DNA of 64,000 bases from Corynebacterium sp. (GTDB taxonomy: Bacteria > Actinomycetota > Actinomycetes > Mycobacteriales > Mycobacteriaceae): contig NZ_JAUNLP010000002.1 of the NCBI RefSeq assembly GCF_030532195.1, positions 248,001 to 312,000 on the forward strand, written 5' to 3'. Positions within the stretch are counted from its first letter, which is position 1; each line of letters starts with the position of its first letter. Under the pieces are notes generated by a model. It made no database searches. It worked only from the letters and a program-made list of their open reading frames with translations, and was not told the DNA's origin. Both the position numbers and the translations under genes were made by a program. Positions 28,578 to 37,803 of the stretch are shown here, in pieces.

Positions 28578-29921
28578 CTACGCAAGCGACGTGGCTTCAG
28601 CAGGCTCTCCGGACTTCTCCTCCGCTGGCGCGAGGTCGGCGTTAGCACTGACATCCCACTCGTCCTTGTCCCAAATGCCGGCGCGCTTTGCGACGACCAA
28701 CGGGACCACAGCCTGGCCGGTGACATTGACGGCCGTACGGCCCATATCCACAATCGGCTCCACTGCCAGCAGGAGGCCCACACCGGCGAGTGGCAGTCCC
28801 AGCGTCGACAGCGTCAAAGTCAACATCACCGTCGCACCTGTGGTGCCAGCCGTTGCGGCCGAGCCAATGACAGAGACGAAGATAATGAGCAGGTAGTCAG
28901 TGAAATCCAGTGGCACGCCGTAGAACTGCGACACGAAAATAGCGGCGATAGCTGGGTATATGGCAGCGCAACCGTCCATCTTCGTCGTCGCGCCCAGTGG
29001 CACGGCGAAAGAGGCGTACTCATCCGGCACCGCTAGACGACGGGACACTACTCGCTCGGTAACTGGCATGACGCCCATGGACGAACGGGAGACAAAGCCC
29101 AAGGAGGTGACCGGCCAGACGCGGCGGAAGAAGTCCATCGGGCTGATGCCGTGAGCCTTCAGAACAATTGGGTAGACCACTGCGATGACCAGGAAAAGAC
29201 CGACGTAGATGGCAATGGCGAACTTGCCCAGACTGCCGAGGGCTTCCCAGCCGTATTCTGCGACAGCGTGGCCAATCAGCGCAGCGGTACCAATTGGCGC
29301 CAGGCGAATGACCCACCACAGCACCTTCTGGACGATAGTCAACAGCGAGCCACAGAATTCAATAAATGGCTCGGCCTTGGAGCCAACCTTGACGGCGGCG
29401 ATACCAAACACGATGGCAATGACCAGCAACTGCAGGACGTTGAAGTTCAACGCCGCATCGGTGACACCGTCGGTCTCACTGACCTTGACCCCCAGGCCCA
29501 GGAAGTTTTCCGGGACAATGCCCTGGATAAAGGCCCACCACGAGCCCACGGTATCCGGCTCTGCCGCCGCCGAGGCGTCAACTCCCGAGTTCACACCGGG
29601 CTTGATGACCAGCCCCAGCACAATGCCAATAACCACTGATGCAAAAGCGGTAATTGCAAACCAGATCAGCGTGGAAATGGCGAGCTTGGCAGCACCTGCA
29701 ACTTTACGCAGGTTAGCAATTGAGACCACCACAGCGGTGACCACCAGCGGCGGGATAAGCAGCTTCAGCAGAGTGACGTAGGTACTGCCGACCTCGTCCA
29801 AAACAGTGCGGAACGTGGAGTCCTCGCCCGTATTGCGGGCCATAAAGCCAAGAATCAGACCAACGATGAGGCCGTAGACGACTTGGGCACCAAAACCGGT
29901 CGCCCATTTGAATTTATTCAC
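28578..29921 (-). CDS. Dicarboxylate/amino acid:cation symporter (DAACS family)
   Basis: Predicted 447-residue inner-membrane carrier of the glutamate/dicarboxylate sodium (or proton) symporter family. It shows eight hydrophobic spans and the re-entrant loop signatures: serine-rich GFVSRSSMGVMPV, then VPLGATTKMDGCA (family PLGATxNMDG) and the AGTTGATVML segment of the second hairpin. Likely substrates are C4-dicarboxylates, glutamate or aspartate. The GTG start at 29921 has AGGAGG immediately upstream. The C-terminal tail is charged and cytoplasmic. Confidence 0.92.
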   Translation of the reverse strand: MNKFKWATGFGAQVVYGLIVGLILGFMARNTGEDSTFRTVLDEVGSTYVTLLKLLIPPLVVTAVVVSIANLRKVAGAAKLAISTLIWFAITAFASVVIGIVLGLVIKPGVNSGVDASAAAEPDTVGSWWAFIQGIVPENFLGLGVKVSETDGVTDAALNFNVLQLLVIAIVFGIAAVKVGSKAEPFIEFCGSLLTIVQKVLWWVIRLAPIGTAALIGHAVAEYGWEALGSLGKFAIAIYVGLFLVIAVVYPIVLKAHGISPMDFFRRVWPVTSLGFVSRSSMGVMPVTERVVSRRLAVPDEYASFAVPLGATTKMDGCAAIYPAIAAIFVSQFYGVPLDFTDYLLIIFVSVIGSAATAGTTGATVMLTLTLSTLGLPLAGVGLLLAVEPIVDMGRTAVNVTGQAVVPLVVAKRAGIWDKDEWDVSANADLAPAEEKSGEPAEATSLA

Positions 29922-30227
29922 TTTTCCTCCTGCGATTCATGCAGTTATTCCTGCAATTTTGTTTTCGTTACACACGTGCGGCGCGGTCACACCTGCGCGC
30001 CTGGGCGTATTGATGCCACAGAGTGGTTACAGACAGGAGGAACTGAAAATTCGGCCGTAATCAAGCCAACGTCGCTTTGTGAGCATCTTCATGTTGGTCA
30101 ATCTTCTAACTAGTAAGTCCGGGTAATAGACAGATGTTAAGACTGCCACGGTTGGTGTTGTGACACCAATTTCCAACACGTGCACTCAGAGTTATATTCC
30201 GAATTCTTAGTTCGTTTTATTCTCGTT
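29922..30227. other. Intergenic region upstream of the symporter gene
   Basis: About 306 bases between the symporter start and the end of the DHA2 exporter gene. It holds a perfect 7-bp stem TTGGTGT/ACACCAA with loop TGTG at 30152-30169, possibly an operator or a weak terminator of the exporter. No open frame, RNA gene or clear promoter consensus was found. Confidence 0.35.
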
Positions 30228-31835
30228 TTATTCGGAGCCCTCTTTTTCAGCCTTCCGGCGTAGCTGCAGCACTTTCAAGGAGCCCAGGAAACCAACCGCC
30301 AGTGCCGCGACTGCGGAGTACAGCGCGGTTTGGGTCGCATGGGCAAAGGCATTGGTCAGTGGCCCCAGGACATCATCCGGCGCGCCCTGCTGACGCAGCC
30401 CAACCAGCATCGAACCTGCAGACTCCTTCAGCCCCTGCCCCAACCGACTGAGCTCCGGCGGGAGTTTCCCAATTTCGCGGTCGAGCCCAATTGTCAGCGC
30501 CATACCGCCAAGTGCAGCACCAAGCGCCGACCCCACCTGACGAATCGTCGACTGTGTTGCTGATGCCTGACCGGATAGTCGCACAGGAATGTCCCCCAAG
30601 ACCAGCGAAGTCAACTGCGCCGAAGCCAGGCCAAGCCCCAGACCGTAGACAATCAACGCGAACACTACAAGCCACAGCGGCAAGTCAACGCGCTCCTCTG
30701 CCGCCAGCTGCAACGAGCCGAATACTTCCAGGCCAAGGCCCAAAATAACCACACCGGCCGGCGTGATCCAGGCAGCCAGATGACGCGCCATCGCACCGGC
30801 GAAAAACGCGCCGAGGGCCATTGCTGCCAGGACGAGGCCCGTCGCAATCGTCGACAAGCCAATCGCCGAGACGAGATAGAGCGGTAGCACGAAAACCAGC
30901 GCGAACTCACCGACTGCGACGAGCATTGCCGTCGTATTTCCCCAGCTAAACGTCGCGTACGAGAACATTGAAACATCGAGCAACGCCGGATCTTGCACCC
31001 GGCGCCGACGGTTCTCCCACAGCACGAAGGCGACGAGCACCACGGCTCCAATTACCAGCGTGACGACGGGCACGGAGGGAAAGACAAAACCAATCTTGGC
31101 ACCCTGGATGATGCCGTAAACCACGGCACCGAATCCGATTGCGGACAAGATGAGACCGAGGACATCAAAGCCCTCCTCATCGATATCGCCGGAGGTATTG
31201 GGAACCCAGCGCAGTGCAAGGATGAATAGCACGACCGCAATCGGCACATTGACCCAGAAAATTGCTGGCCAACCTGCGTATTCAGTAAGAACACCGCCAA
31301 GCAGCGGGCCGACTGCAGCAGCACCTGACATAACCGCGCCCCAAATGCCGAAGGCTGCAGCGCGGTCCTTGCCACGAAAGAGTGCATTGACGCTAGACAG
31401 AGTGGACGGCAGAATGCACGCGCCACCGACACCTTGGATAATACGCGCGACCAGCAACGGCAGCAGCGCCGTGGATAGGGCCGCGACGATGGAGCCAAGG
31501 GTGAAAACCACGAGGCCAACAAGGAAAACTGTGCGGCGGCCAACGCGATCCCCGACCCTTCCCGCCGTGAGAAGGAGAGCTGCGAAGACCACCGAATAAA
31601 TGGTGGTGATCCACTGTGCGCCGACGATGTCGAGGCCTAACTCAGAGATGATGGTCGGCAACGAAACGCCAACAATGGTGCCGTCGAGGACAATCATTCC
31701 GAGACCAATAGCAAGCACGAGCAGCCCCCACCAGCGCTGTGGTGAGGATGCAAACTCTGTAATCACTGTGCTTGCAGCGCTTTTCGCGCTGGATTCCGGG
31801 TTGCCTGTGGCACCCGTTGTCGGAGTTGTTGTCAT
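30228..31835 (-). CDS. DHA2 family MFS drug exporter
   Basis: Predicted 535-residue proton-driven efflux pump of the EmrB/QacA (14-helix) branch of the major facilitator superfamily. Helix 1 carries the family IVLDGTIVGVSLPTI motif, loop 2-3 is AGRVGDRVGRRTVFL, and helix 4-5 has ARIIQGVGGACILPSTLS. Substrate cannot be assigned. The start is uncertain: ATG 31835 gives MTTTPTTGATGN; ATGs at 31871 and 31907 are in frame further up. No adjacent TetR-type regulator is present. Confidence 0.88.
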   Translation of the reverse strand: MTTTPTTGATGNPESSAKSAASTVITEFASSPQRWWGLLVLAIGLGMIVLDGTIVGVSLPTIISELGLDIVGAQWITTIYSVVFAALLLTAGRVGDRVGRRTVFLVGLVVFTLGSIVAALSTALLPLLVARIIQGVGGACILPSTLSSVNALFRGKDRAAAFGIWGAVMSGAAAVGPLLGGVLTEYAGWPAIFWVNVPIAVVLFILALRWVPNTSGDIDEEGFDVLGLILSAIGFGAVVYGIIQGAKIGFVFPSVPVVTLVIGAVVLVAFVLWENRRRRVQDPALLDVSMFSYATFSWGNTTAMLVAVGEFALVFVLPLYLVSAIGLSTIATGLVLAAMALGAFFAGAMARHLAAWITPAGVVILGLGLEVFGSLQLAAEERVDLPLWLVVFALIVYGLGLGLASAQLTSLVLGDIPVRLSGQASATQSTIRQVGSALGAALGGMALTIGLDREIGKLPPELSRLGQGLKESAGSMLVGLRQQGAPDDVLGPLTNAFAHATQTALYSAVAALAVGFLGSLKVLQLRRKAEKEGSE

Positions 31836-31922
31836 AGCGCTGATTTTAAGAGCAACCCCGGATTGGCTCATCAACCAAAAGTCGTAACTTCTGAAGACTT
31901 TGGTCATGAGTGGAGTTGAATG

Positions 31923-31968
31923 CCTGGTGCCAAGCTTCGGTGCGGGCCTGGTGCCAAGCTTCGGTGCC
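31923..31968. repeat. 24-bp tandem direct repeat
   Basis: Two copies of CCTGGTGCCAAGCTTCGGTGC, 24 bases apart, lie between the exporter gene and tRNA-CAT. Perfect identity over 21 bases suggests a recent duplication. No protein-coding or structural role is visible. Confidence 0.75.
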
Positions 31969-32090
31969 GTTTTCCCCCCAGTGCGGGTTCGTTATCACTG
32001 CCAAGCGACCGATTGCTATGATGTTGCGAGGCCTTGAGCACTAACGTGCTTGCTGCATTTTTGCTGCAAAACTCACATTGTTCATGCCTT

Positions 32091-32164
32091 GCCCCTATAG
32101 CTCAGTCGGTTAGAGCAGAGGACTCATAATCCTTTTGTCGCAGGTTCGAGCCCTGCTGGGGGCA
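32091..32164 (+). tRNA. tRNA with CAT anticodon (Ile2 or elongator Met)
   Basis: Cloverleaf: acceptor GCCCCTA/TGGGGGC, D-arm AGCTCAGTCGGTTAGAGCA, anticodon stem GAGGA/TCCTT around CTCATAA, T-arm with GGTTCGAGCC. Discriminator A; CCA is not encoded. The body resembles bacterial tRNA-Ile2 (lysidine-modified CAT, reading AUA) more than elongator tRNA-Met, but this cannot be settled by eye. The 3-prime end directly abuts the stop codon of tdk on the other strand. Confidence 0.9.
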
Positions 32165-32737
32165 CTAATCCCACTTTCCCGACATGCGGTTATAGCAGCT
32201 GGCGCACAGCGAAATGTACTTCGGCGCTTCCAGCTCCTCGATGTCCACGGTCTCGCCGTCGAGAATGATGCTGCCATCTGGATTCAGCCGGGCGGTAAAA
32301 ATGGCCTTTTGACCACAGGTGCAAATGGTCTTGATTTCCTCAATGGTGTGGGCGACTTCGAGCAGTCGCTGAGAGCCGGGAAACGCGTGGGTGCGAAAAT
32401 CGGTACGCAGGCCATAGCAGAGTACCGGAGTACCGCGAAGGGTAATGCCGAGCAGCTGATCGACCTGGTCAGGGGTGAGAAACTGTGCCTCATCGATGAT
32501 TAGGCAGTCGTAGCCGTCGGCAAGCGTACTCAGGTCATCTTCCGGATGAATGAGATGTGCGCGCTCGGCAATGCCGATGCGGGAGTGCACGTCGCCTTCG
32601 GCGAGCGTGTCGATTACCGGTTTTGCAATCAACGGCCGCATATCGCGCTCGCGGTAGTTGTATGCGACGCGCAGGACCTCGATGGATTTTCCGCTGTTCA
32701 TGGTGCCGTAGCGGAAGTACAGTTTTGCCATAGCCAT
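32165..32737 (-). CDS. tdk: Thymidine kinase (type II)
   Basis: Predicted 190-residue salvage enzyme phosphorylating thymidine with ATP. The P-loop is YGTMNSGKS at about residues 10-18, Walker B is IIDEAQFLT, and the lasso zinc ribbon has CTCGQKA and LCASCYN cysteine pairs. Two close ATGs (32737 and 32731) are possible; neither has a strong ribosome-binding site. Divergent from the sugar kinase gene with a 109-base spacer. Its TAG stop begins at the base next to the tRNA. Confidence 0.95.
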   Translation of the reverse strand: MAMAKLYFRYGTMNSGKSIEVLRVAYNYRERDMRPLIAKPVIDTLAEGDVHSRIGIAERAHLIHPEDDLSTLADGYDCLIIDEAQFLTPDQVDQLLGITLRGTPVLCYGLRTDFRTHAFPGSQRLLEVAHTIEEIKTICTCGQKAIFTARLNPDGSIILDGETVDIEELEAPKYISLCASCYNRMSGKWD

Positions 32738-32846
32738 CGATTCTAGGAGCCAATGGCCTGGCCTCGAAATGCGACTATGGCGGGCGCATGCGTGTTCAAC
32801 GCATGCCACGGGCACAGATTTCGAATCCCGACTATTCTATAAATTT

Positions 32847-33851
32847 ATGCAGGCACGTACTTCACTGAATGAGACTCCCACTGTTGTCGTTTGCGGCTCA
32901 ATCCATCTAGATACGCTGGTCAAGGTCGATAGTGTGCCAGCAGACGGCGGAACTCTCATCGTTGATGACGGTACTGATTCTCTCGGCGGCAAGGGCGCAA
33001 ACCAGGCTGTTGCCATCGCTTATGACGGCGTTCGTGCGGTCATGGCCGGCACGGTCGGTGAGGACCGCGCGGCTGATGTTGTGATAGAGGAGCTCACCGC
33101 GCACGGGGTGGATGTCCACTCCATCCGTACTTCCTGGGACATGCCCACTGGCAGCGCTTTTGTGGCGACGAATAAGAAGGGCCGCCCGGTTATCTTCGTC
33201 CAGCGCGGTGCCGATAAGCTGACGGATCCGACGGATTTCGTCGACGAATTCGCCACTGCGGATATCGTGCTGGCACAGGGTGAGCTACTCCCCCAGGCCA
33301 CTGAAGCGATCGCTGCAGTCGCTTCCATGCACAACGCCCGTTTGGTGCTGAATCTCAGCCCGGTCACTGTCGCCACGCCAGCGCTGATTGACCACGCAGA
33401 TCCGCTGATTGTGAACATGAAGGGCGCATGGGAGACGCTGCGTCGCCTCGACATCGCAGAAGGCATTCTCGCCACCGACTACCGCGCACAGATCGAGGCA
33501 CTACTGCAGTACTGCCCGAGCGTCATCATGCTGCGCGGCGATCATGGCTGCCTCTACGCTGAGCACGCGACCGGCCTCGAAGATCAGCCGACGATTTACG
33601 AGCAGCCAGCGCTTACACTGCCAGAGGAAAAGGTTGTCGACGGCACCGGTTCTGGCGACGCGTTTGTCGGCACGCTCACCGCAGAGCTCGCAAAGGGGTC
33701 TTCGCTTGCCGACGCCGTCACCCTGGCCACCGCAGCGGGCGCTGCAGCCGTCCAGGCAATGGGTGCCTGCGCCGCCTTTGCCCCTCGTGCTCAGCTGCTG
33801 GAGATGATTGAGGACCCAGACTTCCCTGCCGCCCGCGAATTCAAGGGCTAA
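32847..33851 (+). CDS. PfkB-family carbohydrate kinase (ribokinase-like)
   Basis: Predicted 334-residue sugar kinase. The N-terminal PfkB signature is GSIHLDTLVKVD with GGKGANQAVA, and the C-terminal signature with the catalytic Asp and anion hole is VVDGTGSGDAFVGTL. Ribose is the most likely substrate by overall similarity, but fructose or nucleosides are possible. The ATG at 32847 lies just after TATTCTATAAAT, so the message may be leaderless. No transporter or regulator of ribose use is adjacent. Confidence 0.87.
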   Translation: MQARTSLNETPTVVVCGSIHLDTLVKVDSVPADGGTLIVDDGTDSLGGKGANQAVAIAYDGVRAVMAGTVGEDRAADVVIEELTAHGVDVHSIRTSWDMPTGSAFVATNKKGRPVIFVQRGADKLTDPTDFVDEFATADIVLAQGELLPQATEAIAAVASMHNARLVLNLSPVTVATPALIDHADPLIVNMKGAWETLRRLDIAEGILATDYRAQIEALLQYCPSVIMLRGDHGCLYAEHATGLEDQPTIYEQPALTLPEEKVVDGTGSGDAFVGTLTAELAKGSSLADAVTLATAAGAAAVQAMGACAAFAPRAQLLEMIEDPDFPAAREFKG

Positions 33852-33859
33852 TTAGCAGG

Positions 33860-34516
33860 TTACCCAGTTGCAACAACTGCACGGAGCTCGCTTGCCTTAG
33901 GCAATGCGGGCTCTACTGCTAGTTGCACCAAGTACCAGCTCATCGCTCGGCCAATTAGTGCCCAATAAGTCACGATGGCCCACAGATGAGTCGGGAAAAA
34001 GAAGATGGCAAGAGGCACGATAGCCATTGCCAATACCGCGAGCGCTGTGCGTGGCAGATGCCGGATGGCAAGGCCGGCTGCCGTAGCGAGAGTGCGGCCG
34101 AGCGGCATGTGATCGTCGTCAAGCGCGCACAGTGGAAAGAACCATGCGGTGATTCCAAGCAGAATCAGCGCGCCGGAGATGACGCCGGCGTTGAAAATCA
34201 TGCCCGTGGTGCCGAGGTCGGCGCGAGAGATGACGTACAACTCGTAGCTGATGCCGCAGGTCAGAAGCAATAACAAGAGCCACCAGATAGTCGGCGTGCG
34301 CCAGTTGCGCGTCAGTGATTGGAAGTAGGTGCGGGTGGCGTTTGAGCCTTCGTCACGCACCATGTTGCGCGTGACCACTGCGCCTGTACGCGTGGCGATG
34401 CCACCTGTGAGAACAGGAAAAGACGTGGCAATCATCAAAATATTGATGATTACTAAATCCGCCAGCAACGACCACGCTGCATAGAACTTGGTATCTGTGC
34501 TGAAGAATTTATCCAC
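33860..34516 (-). CDS. YesL-like membrane protein, probable MusI of the maltose importer
   Basis: Predicted 218-residue integral membrane protein of the YesL/DUF624 type with about five hydrophobic spans. It follows the two permease genes of a sugar ABC importer in the same direction. In C. glutamicum the maltose importer MusEFGK2-I needs an extra small membrane protein, MusI, encoded just after musG; position, size and topology fit. The role in the complex is unknown. The GTG start at 34516 has AGGAG about 13 bases upstream. Confidence 0.78.
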   Translation of the reverse strand: MDKFFSTDTKFYAAWSLLADLVIINILMIATSFPVLTGGIATRTGAVVTRNMVRDEGSNATRTYFQSLTRNWRTPTIWWLLLLLLTCGISYELYVISRADLGTTGMIFNAGVISGALILLGITAWFFPLCALDDDHMPLGRTLATAAGLAIRHLPRTALAVLAMAIVPLAIFFFPTHLWAIVTYWALIGRAMSWYLVQLAVEPALPKASELRAVVATG

Positions 34517-34567
34517 GTCTTGTCATTCTCCTGTTTTGTTATGAGCTAAGCGTCTTAGCTGCGCCCC

Positions 34568-35473
34568 TTAGCCCTTGACAGCACCGGCAGCGACGCCTTC
34601 GATGATGTGCTTCTGCGTTGCAATGTAGAAAATCACGATTGGGATAATCGCGAGGACCAGCATTGCCATCATCGCGCCCATGTCGCGATTACCATTCGAG
34701 CCCACGAAGCTCTGAACGACAACCGGAATGGTCTTGTACTTGGTCGACAAACCGATGACCAGGTACGGCAGGAGGTAGTCGTTCCACACCCACATGGCAT
34801 TGAGGATTGCCACGGTCACGGCAGTCGGTTTGAGCATTGGCAGCACGATGCGGAAGTAATTTTGCATCGGACTTGCGCCGTCAATCATGGCAGCTTCTTC
34901 AATATCAATGGGGATGGACTTGATGAAGCCGGCAAACATGAACACCGACAAACCTGAGCCGAAGCCGAGATACAGAACCACAATGCCGATTGGGTTATTC
35001 AGGTGCAGCATGTCGGCGATCTTGACCGTCGGGAACATGACCATCTGGAATGGGATGACCATGGAGAAGACGAACAGGTAGTACAGCAGCGATGTCCACC
35101 AGGTCTTCACTCGCGTGATGTAGTAGGCGGTCATTGCAGAGAAGAACACGATGGCTATGACGGAAAGAATGGTAATCACGAACGACCAGACGATTGCCCA
35201 GCCGAACCCTTCCTTCATAAGGCCAACGCGGTAGTTTTCAAAACCGACCCACATGTCCCCCAGCGGCAGCTGGAAGGGGTTGTCCGAAATGGCGAACTTG
35301 CTCTTAAAGGAGTTGAAGAGGATAAACGCGATGGGCCCCAAGAAAACAACAGTCAGGAAAACCAGGATGGCATAGATGATGCCCTTGGAAATGCCATGGA
35401 CCTTTGCCTCATCCGACTTCTTTGCAGCCTTCGGGGCCTTAGTTGTCTGGGTAGCTTTAGCATCGACAGACAT
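34568..35473 (-). CDS. musG: Sugar ABC transporter permease (MusG/MalG-like)
   Basis: Predicted 301-residue permease with six transmembrane helices, the second half of the transport channel. The EAA loop that contacts the ATPase reads EEAAMIDGASPMQNYFRIVLP. A 30-residue charged Lys/Ala-rich N-terminal tail precedes helix 1. It begins 2 bases after musF and is clearly co-transcribed. Maltose is inferred from the order of the whole cluster (ATPase, binding protein, two permeases, small membrane protein) as in C. glutamicum. Confidence 0.87.
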   Translation of the reverse strand: MSVDAKATQTTKAPKAAKKSDEAKVHGISKGIIYAILVFLTVVFLGPIAFILFNSFKSKFAISDNPFQLPLGDMWVGFENYRVGLMKEGFGWAIVWSFVITILSVIAIVFFSAMTAYYITRVKTWWTSLLYYLFVFSMVIPFQMVMFPTVKIADMLHLNNPIGIVVLYLGFGSGLSVFMFAGFIKSIPIDIEEAAMIDGASPMQNYFRIVLPMLKPTAVTVAILNAMWVWNDYLLPYLVIGLSTKYKTIPVVVQSFVGSNGNRDMGAMMAMLVLAIIPIVIFYIATQKHIIEGVAAGAVKG

Positions 35474-35475
35474 TT

Positions 35476-36321
35476 TTATGCCTCCACTTCCTTGTTGCGA
35501 GTCAGTCGCAACTGCAGCATCGCGATTACAACAACCACGACGACAAAGATGACTGCCTTAGCCTGGCCAACACCCTCGACACCGATGCGGTTGAACATAG
35601 TGTTGACGATGTTGAGGGCAACCATTTCCGTCTGCGAACCCGGCGCGCCATTGGTCAGAGCCAGGTTCTGGTCGAAGAGCTTGAAGGTGTTCGACAGCGT
35701 CAGGAACAGGCAGATGGTAATCGATGGCATCACCATTGGAATGGTCACGTGCCGCAGGATTTCCCAGCGACCAGCACCATCAATTTCAGCGGCCTCAATC
35801 AACTCCGGAGGCACATTTTGCAGACCGGCAATGTAGATAATCATCATGTAACCGACCAGCTGCCAGTTAATAAGGATGATCAAGCCGGCGTAACCAAACT
35901 TCCAGTCCGAAACAATGGTTGTGCCATAGTTTGCCAACACCGCATTAATCATGGACTGCCAGGTGTAACCCAGAACAATGCCACCGATGAGGTTTGGCAT
36001 GAAGAACACGGTACGGAAGAAGTTTGTGCCCTTGAGCTTGCGCGTCAGAATCCACGCAATCCAGAAGGCAAACAAGTTAACCGTAATGATCGACACCACA
36101 ACGACAAGAGCCGTGAAGCCGAAGGAGGCCACAAATCCTTCGCGCTCGCTAAAGGCTTGCTTGTAATTTTCAATGCCGACCCACTGAGCGTCCGTAATCG
36201 TAGTGAAACTGGTGAACGAGAGGAAAAAGCCCATTACGAACGGCACAAGAAACGCAATTGCGAATGCAATAAGCGTAGGCAGTACGAAAATTGGGAAATA
36301 CTTTTTCAAGGTGGCTTGCAT
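35476..36321 (-). CDS. musF: Sugar ABC transporter permease (MusF/MalF-like)
   Basis: Predicted 281-residue permease with six transmembrane helices, pairing with musG. The ATPase-contact loop is EAAEIDGAGRWEILRHVTIPM. It lacks the large periplasmic P2 loop of enteric MalF, as usual in Gram-positive bacteria. It starts at ATG 36321, about 150 bases after the binding-protein gene, a spacer filled by two stem-loops. Confidence 0.87.
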   Translation of the reverse strand: MQATLKKYFPIFVLPTLIAFAIAFLVPFVMGFFLSFTSFTTITDAQWVGIENYKQAFSEREGFVASFGFTALVVVVSIITVNLFAFWIAWILTRKLKGTNFFRTVFFMPNLIGGIVLGYTWQSMINAVLANYGTTIVSDWKFGYAGLIILINWQLVGYMMIIYIAGLQNVPPELIEAAEIDGAGRWEILRHVTIPMVMPSITICLFLTLSNTFKLFDQNLALTNGAPGSQTEMVALNIVNTMFNRIGVEGVGQAKAVIFVVVVVVIAMLQLRLTRNKEVEA

Positions 36322-36344
36322 TTACAACACCGCTTTTCAAGCTA

Positions 36345-36430
36345 AAGGCGGGGCGTACCCCGACTAGACGCGTACCGAACCAGCAACTTTATGGCCTTGA
36401 ACGCGGCCATCTATGGATGCGCCCCGCCTT
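36345..36430 (-). promoter_or_regulatory. Large intercistronic stem-loop between musE and musF
   Basis: AAGGCGGGGCG (36345-36355) and CGCCCCGCCTT (36420-36430) form an 11-bp perfect, GC-rich stem. A nested hairpin ATGGCC/GGCCAT (36391-36410) lies inside. Such structures after a binding-protein gene commonly protect its mRNA or reduce read-through, giving more binding protein than permease. Confidence 0.6.
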
Positions 36431-36438
36431 GCTAATGG

Positions 36439-36467
36439 GTGCGACCGTGGAGATACCGTGGTCGCAC
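36439..36467 (-). promoter_or_regulatory. Second stem-loop after musE
   Basis: GTGCGACC and GGTCGCAC form an 8-bp perfect stem with a 13-base loop, 8 bases after the musE stop on the minus strand. There is no T-run, so it is more likely an mRNA stabiliser than a full terminator. Confidence 0.55.
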
Positions 36468-36474
36468 TATGTAG

Positions 36475-37803
36475 TTACTTGGTGGGAGACTCCGCGGCCC
36501 AGCTGTCCGTGAAGGTCTTCACCACGTCGTCCCACTTCATCTTGCCGGAGGCGTACTGTGCCAAAGCGGCACCGAAATCATCCTTGAACTGCTGCGATGG
36601 GAAGTACTGGAAGTCCCACGGGATGGTGGCGACGTCCTTGTTCGCAATAGCTGCAGCAACTTCCTTTGCCAACGGGTCATTCGGGGTATCAGCATCGGTG
36701 AAGTTCTTGAACGGAGCGATGAAGTTGAGTTCTTCGACGACGTACTTCTTACCCTCATCCGTGTTGAACAGCCAGTTGATGAAGTCCTTCGTAGCCTTCT
36801 GCGATGCCTCAGAAGCCTTGGCGTTGACAGTCAGGTAGTTCTCCGTACCGACGGAAATACCAGTCTTGTCTTCATCCTTCAGCCCCATGTACATCGGCAT
36901 AAACTTGATCTTGTCTTCCTTGACCACGTTGCCGGAGACTTCGCTGATCTGAGACCAGGCCCAGTTACCGTTCTGCACCATTGCGGCCTTGCCCTGTGCA
37001 AATTCGGCCATCGAATCAGAGACAGCCTTCGACGGTGCAAGAGTCTTTTCCACGGTGGAGTTGTTCAGGTACAGATCAAAGAGGTTCTTGAACTCCTTGT
37101 TGTACTTGAACTTCACATCTGGGGTTTCCTTGGTGCCCAGGTCTTCAAATTCGTAGTGAACCGGGCTATTCGCCAAGTGAGTCTGCCAGCGCCAATCCTC
37201 CCCGGAAGCAAGCGAGGTCGAAGCAAAGGTGCCGGTGATGCCCAGCTTGTCCTTCTTCGCCTGCATGTCTTCAGCAACTTCCTTGAGCTTGCCGAAGTCC
37301 TTGATTTCATCAACGCTCTTAGCCTTGGCGTCTGGCAGAGCGAAGTACTTGTCCATGATCTCTTCGTTGTAGATCAGGCCATAGCCCTCGACGGCGAATG
37401 GGACGCCGTAAATTTTGCCGTCTTCGCCCTTCAGCGGCTCAATATCCGGATTCAGGTTCTTGGCAATTTCTGTGTCCGACATATCAGCCATGTACTGCTG
37501 CCAGGTGCGCAGACCGGTTGGGCCGTTGACCTGGAACATCGTCGGCGCATCCTTCTTGCCAATCTCGGCCTTCAGGGTTTGCTCGTAGGAACCAGAGGCG
37601 GCAGTGACCACCTTGACGTTGACACCGGTCTTGTCTGTGTAGGCCTTTGCGATCTTCTGATAAGCCGCATCCTGTTCCGGCTTAAAGTTCAGGAAGTAGA
37701 CACCGCCGTCAGCAGTAGCGTCATCGCTTGAGCAAGCAGCCAGACCAGTTGCCATCAAGAAACCTGCCGTGAGCAGAGCAGTTGTGCGCTTGAATTTCCT
37801 CAC
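36475..37803 (-). CDS. musE: Sugar-binding lipoprotein of ABC importer (MusE-like)
   Basis: Predicted 442-residue extracellular solute-binding lipoprotein of family 1. The signal peptide ends in the lipobox LAAC, with Cys24 as the lipidated residue, followed by an acidic linker. The mature domain shows the KAEIGKKDAPTMFQVNG and YGVPFAVEGYGLIYNEE segments typical of maltose/oligosaccharide binding proteins. Start ATG 37803. It heads the permease genes, separated by stem-loops. Maltose or maltodextrin is the probable substrate by gene order; the ligand cannot be proved from sequence. Confidence 0.9.
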   Translation of the reverse strand: MRKFKRTTALLTAGFLMATGLAACSSDDATADGGVYFLNFKPEQDAAYQKIAKAYTDKTGVNVKVVTAASGSYEQTLKAEIGKKDAPTMFQVNGPTGLRTWQQYMADMSDTEIAKNLNPDIEPLKGEDGKIYGVPFAVEGYGLIYNEEIMDKYFALPDAKAKSVDEIKDFGKLKEVAEDMQAKKDKLGITGTFASTSLASGEDWRWQTHLANSPVHYEFEDLGTKETPDVKFKYNKEFKNLFDLYLNNSTVEKTLAPSKAVSDSMAEFAQGKAAMVQNGNWAWSQISEVSGNVVKEDKIKFMPMYMGLKDEDKTGISVGTENYLTVNAKASEASQKATKDFINWLFNTDEGKKYVVEELNFIAPFKNFTDADTPNDPLAKEVAAAIANKDVATIPWDFQYFPSQQFKDDFGAALAQYASGKMKWDDVVKTFTDSWAAESPTK

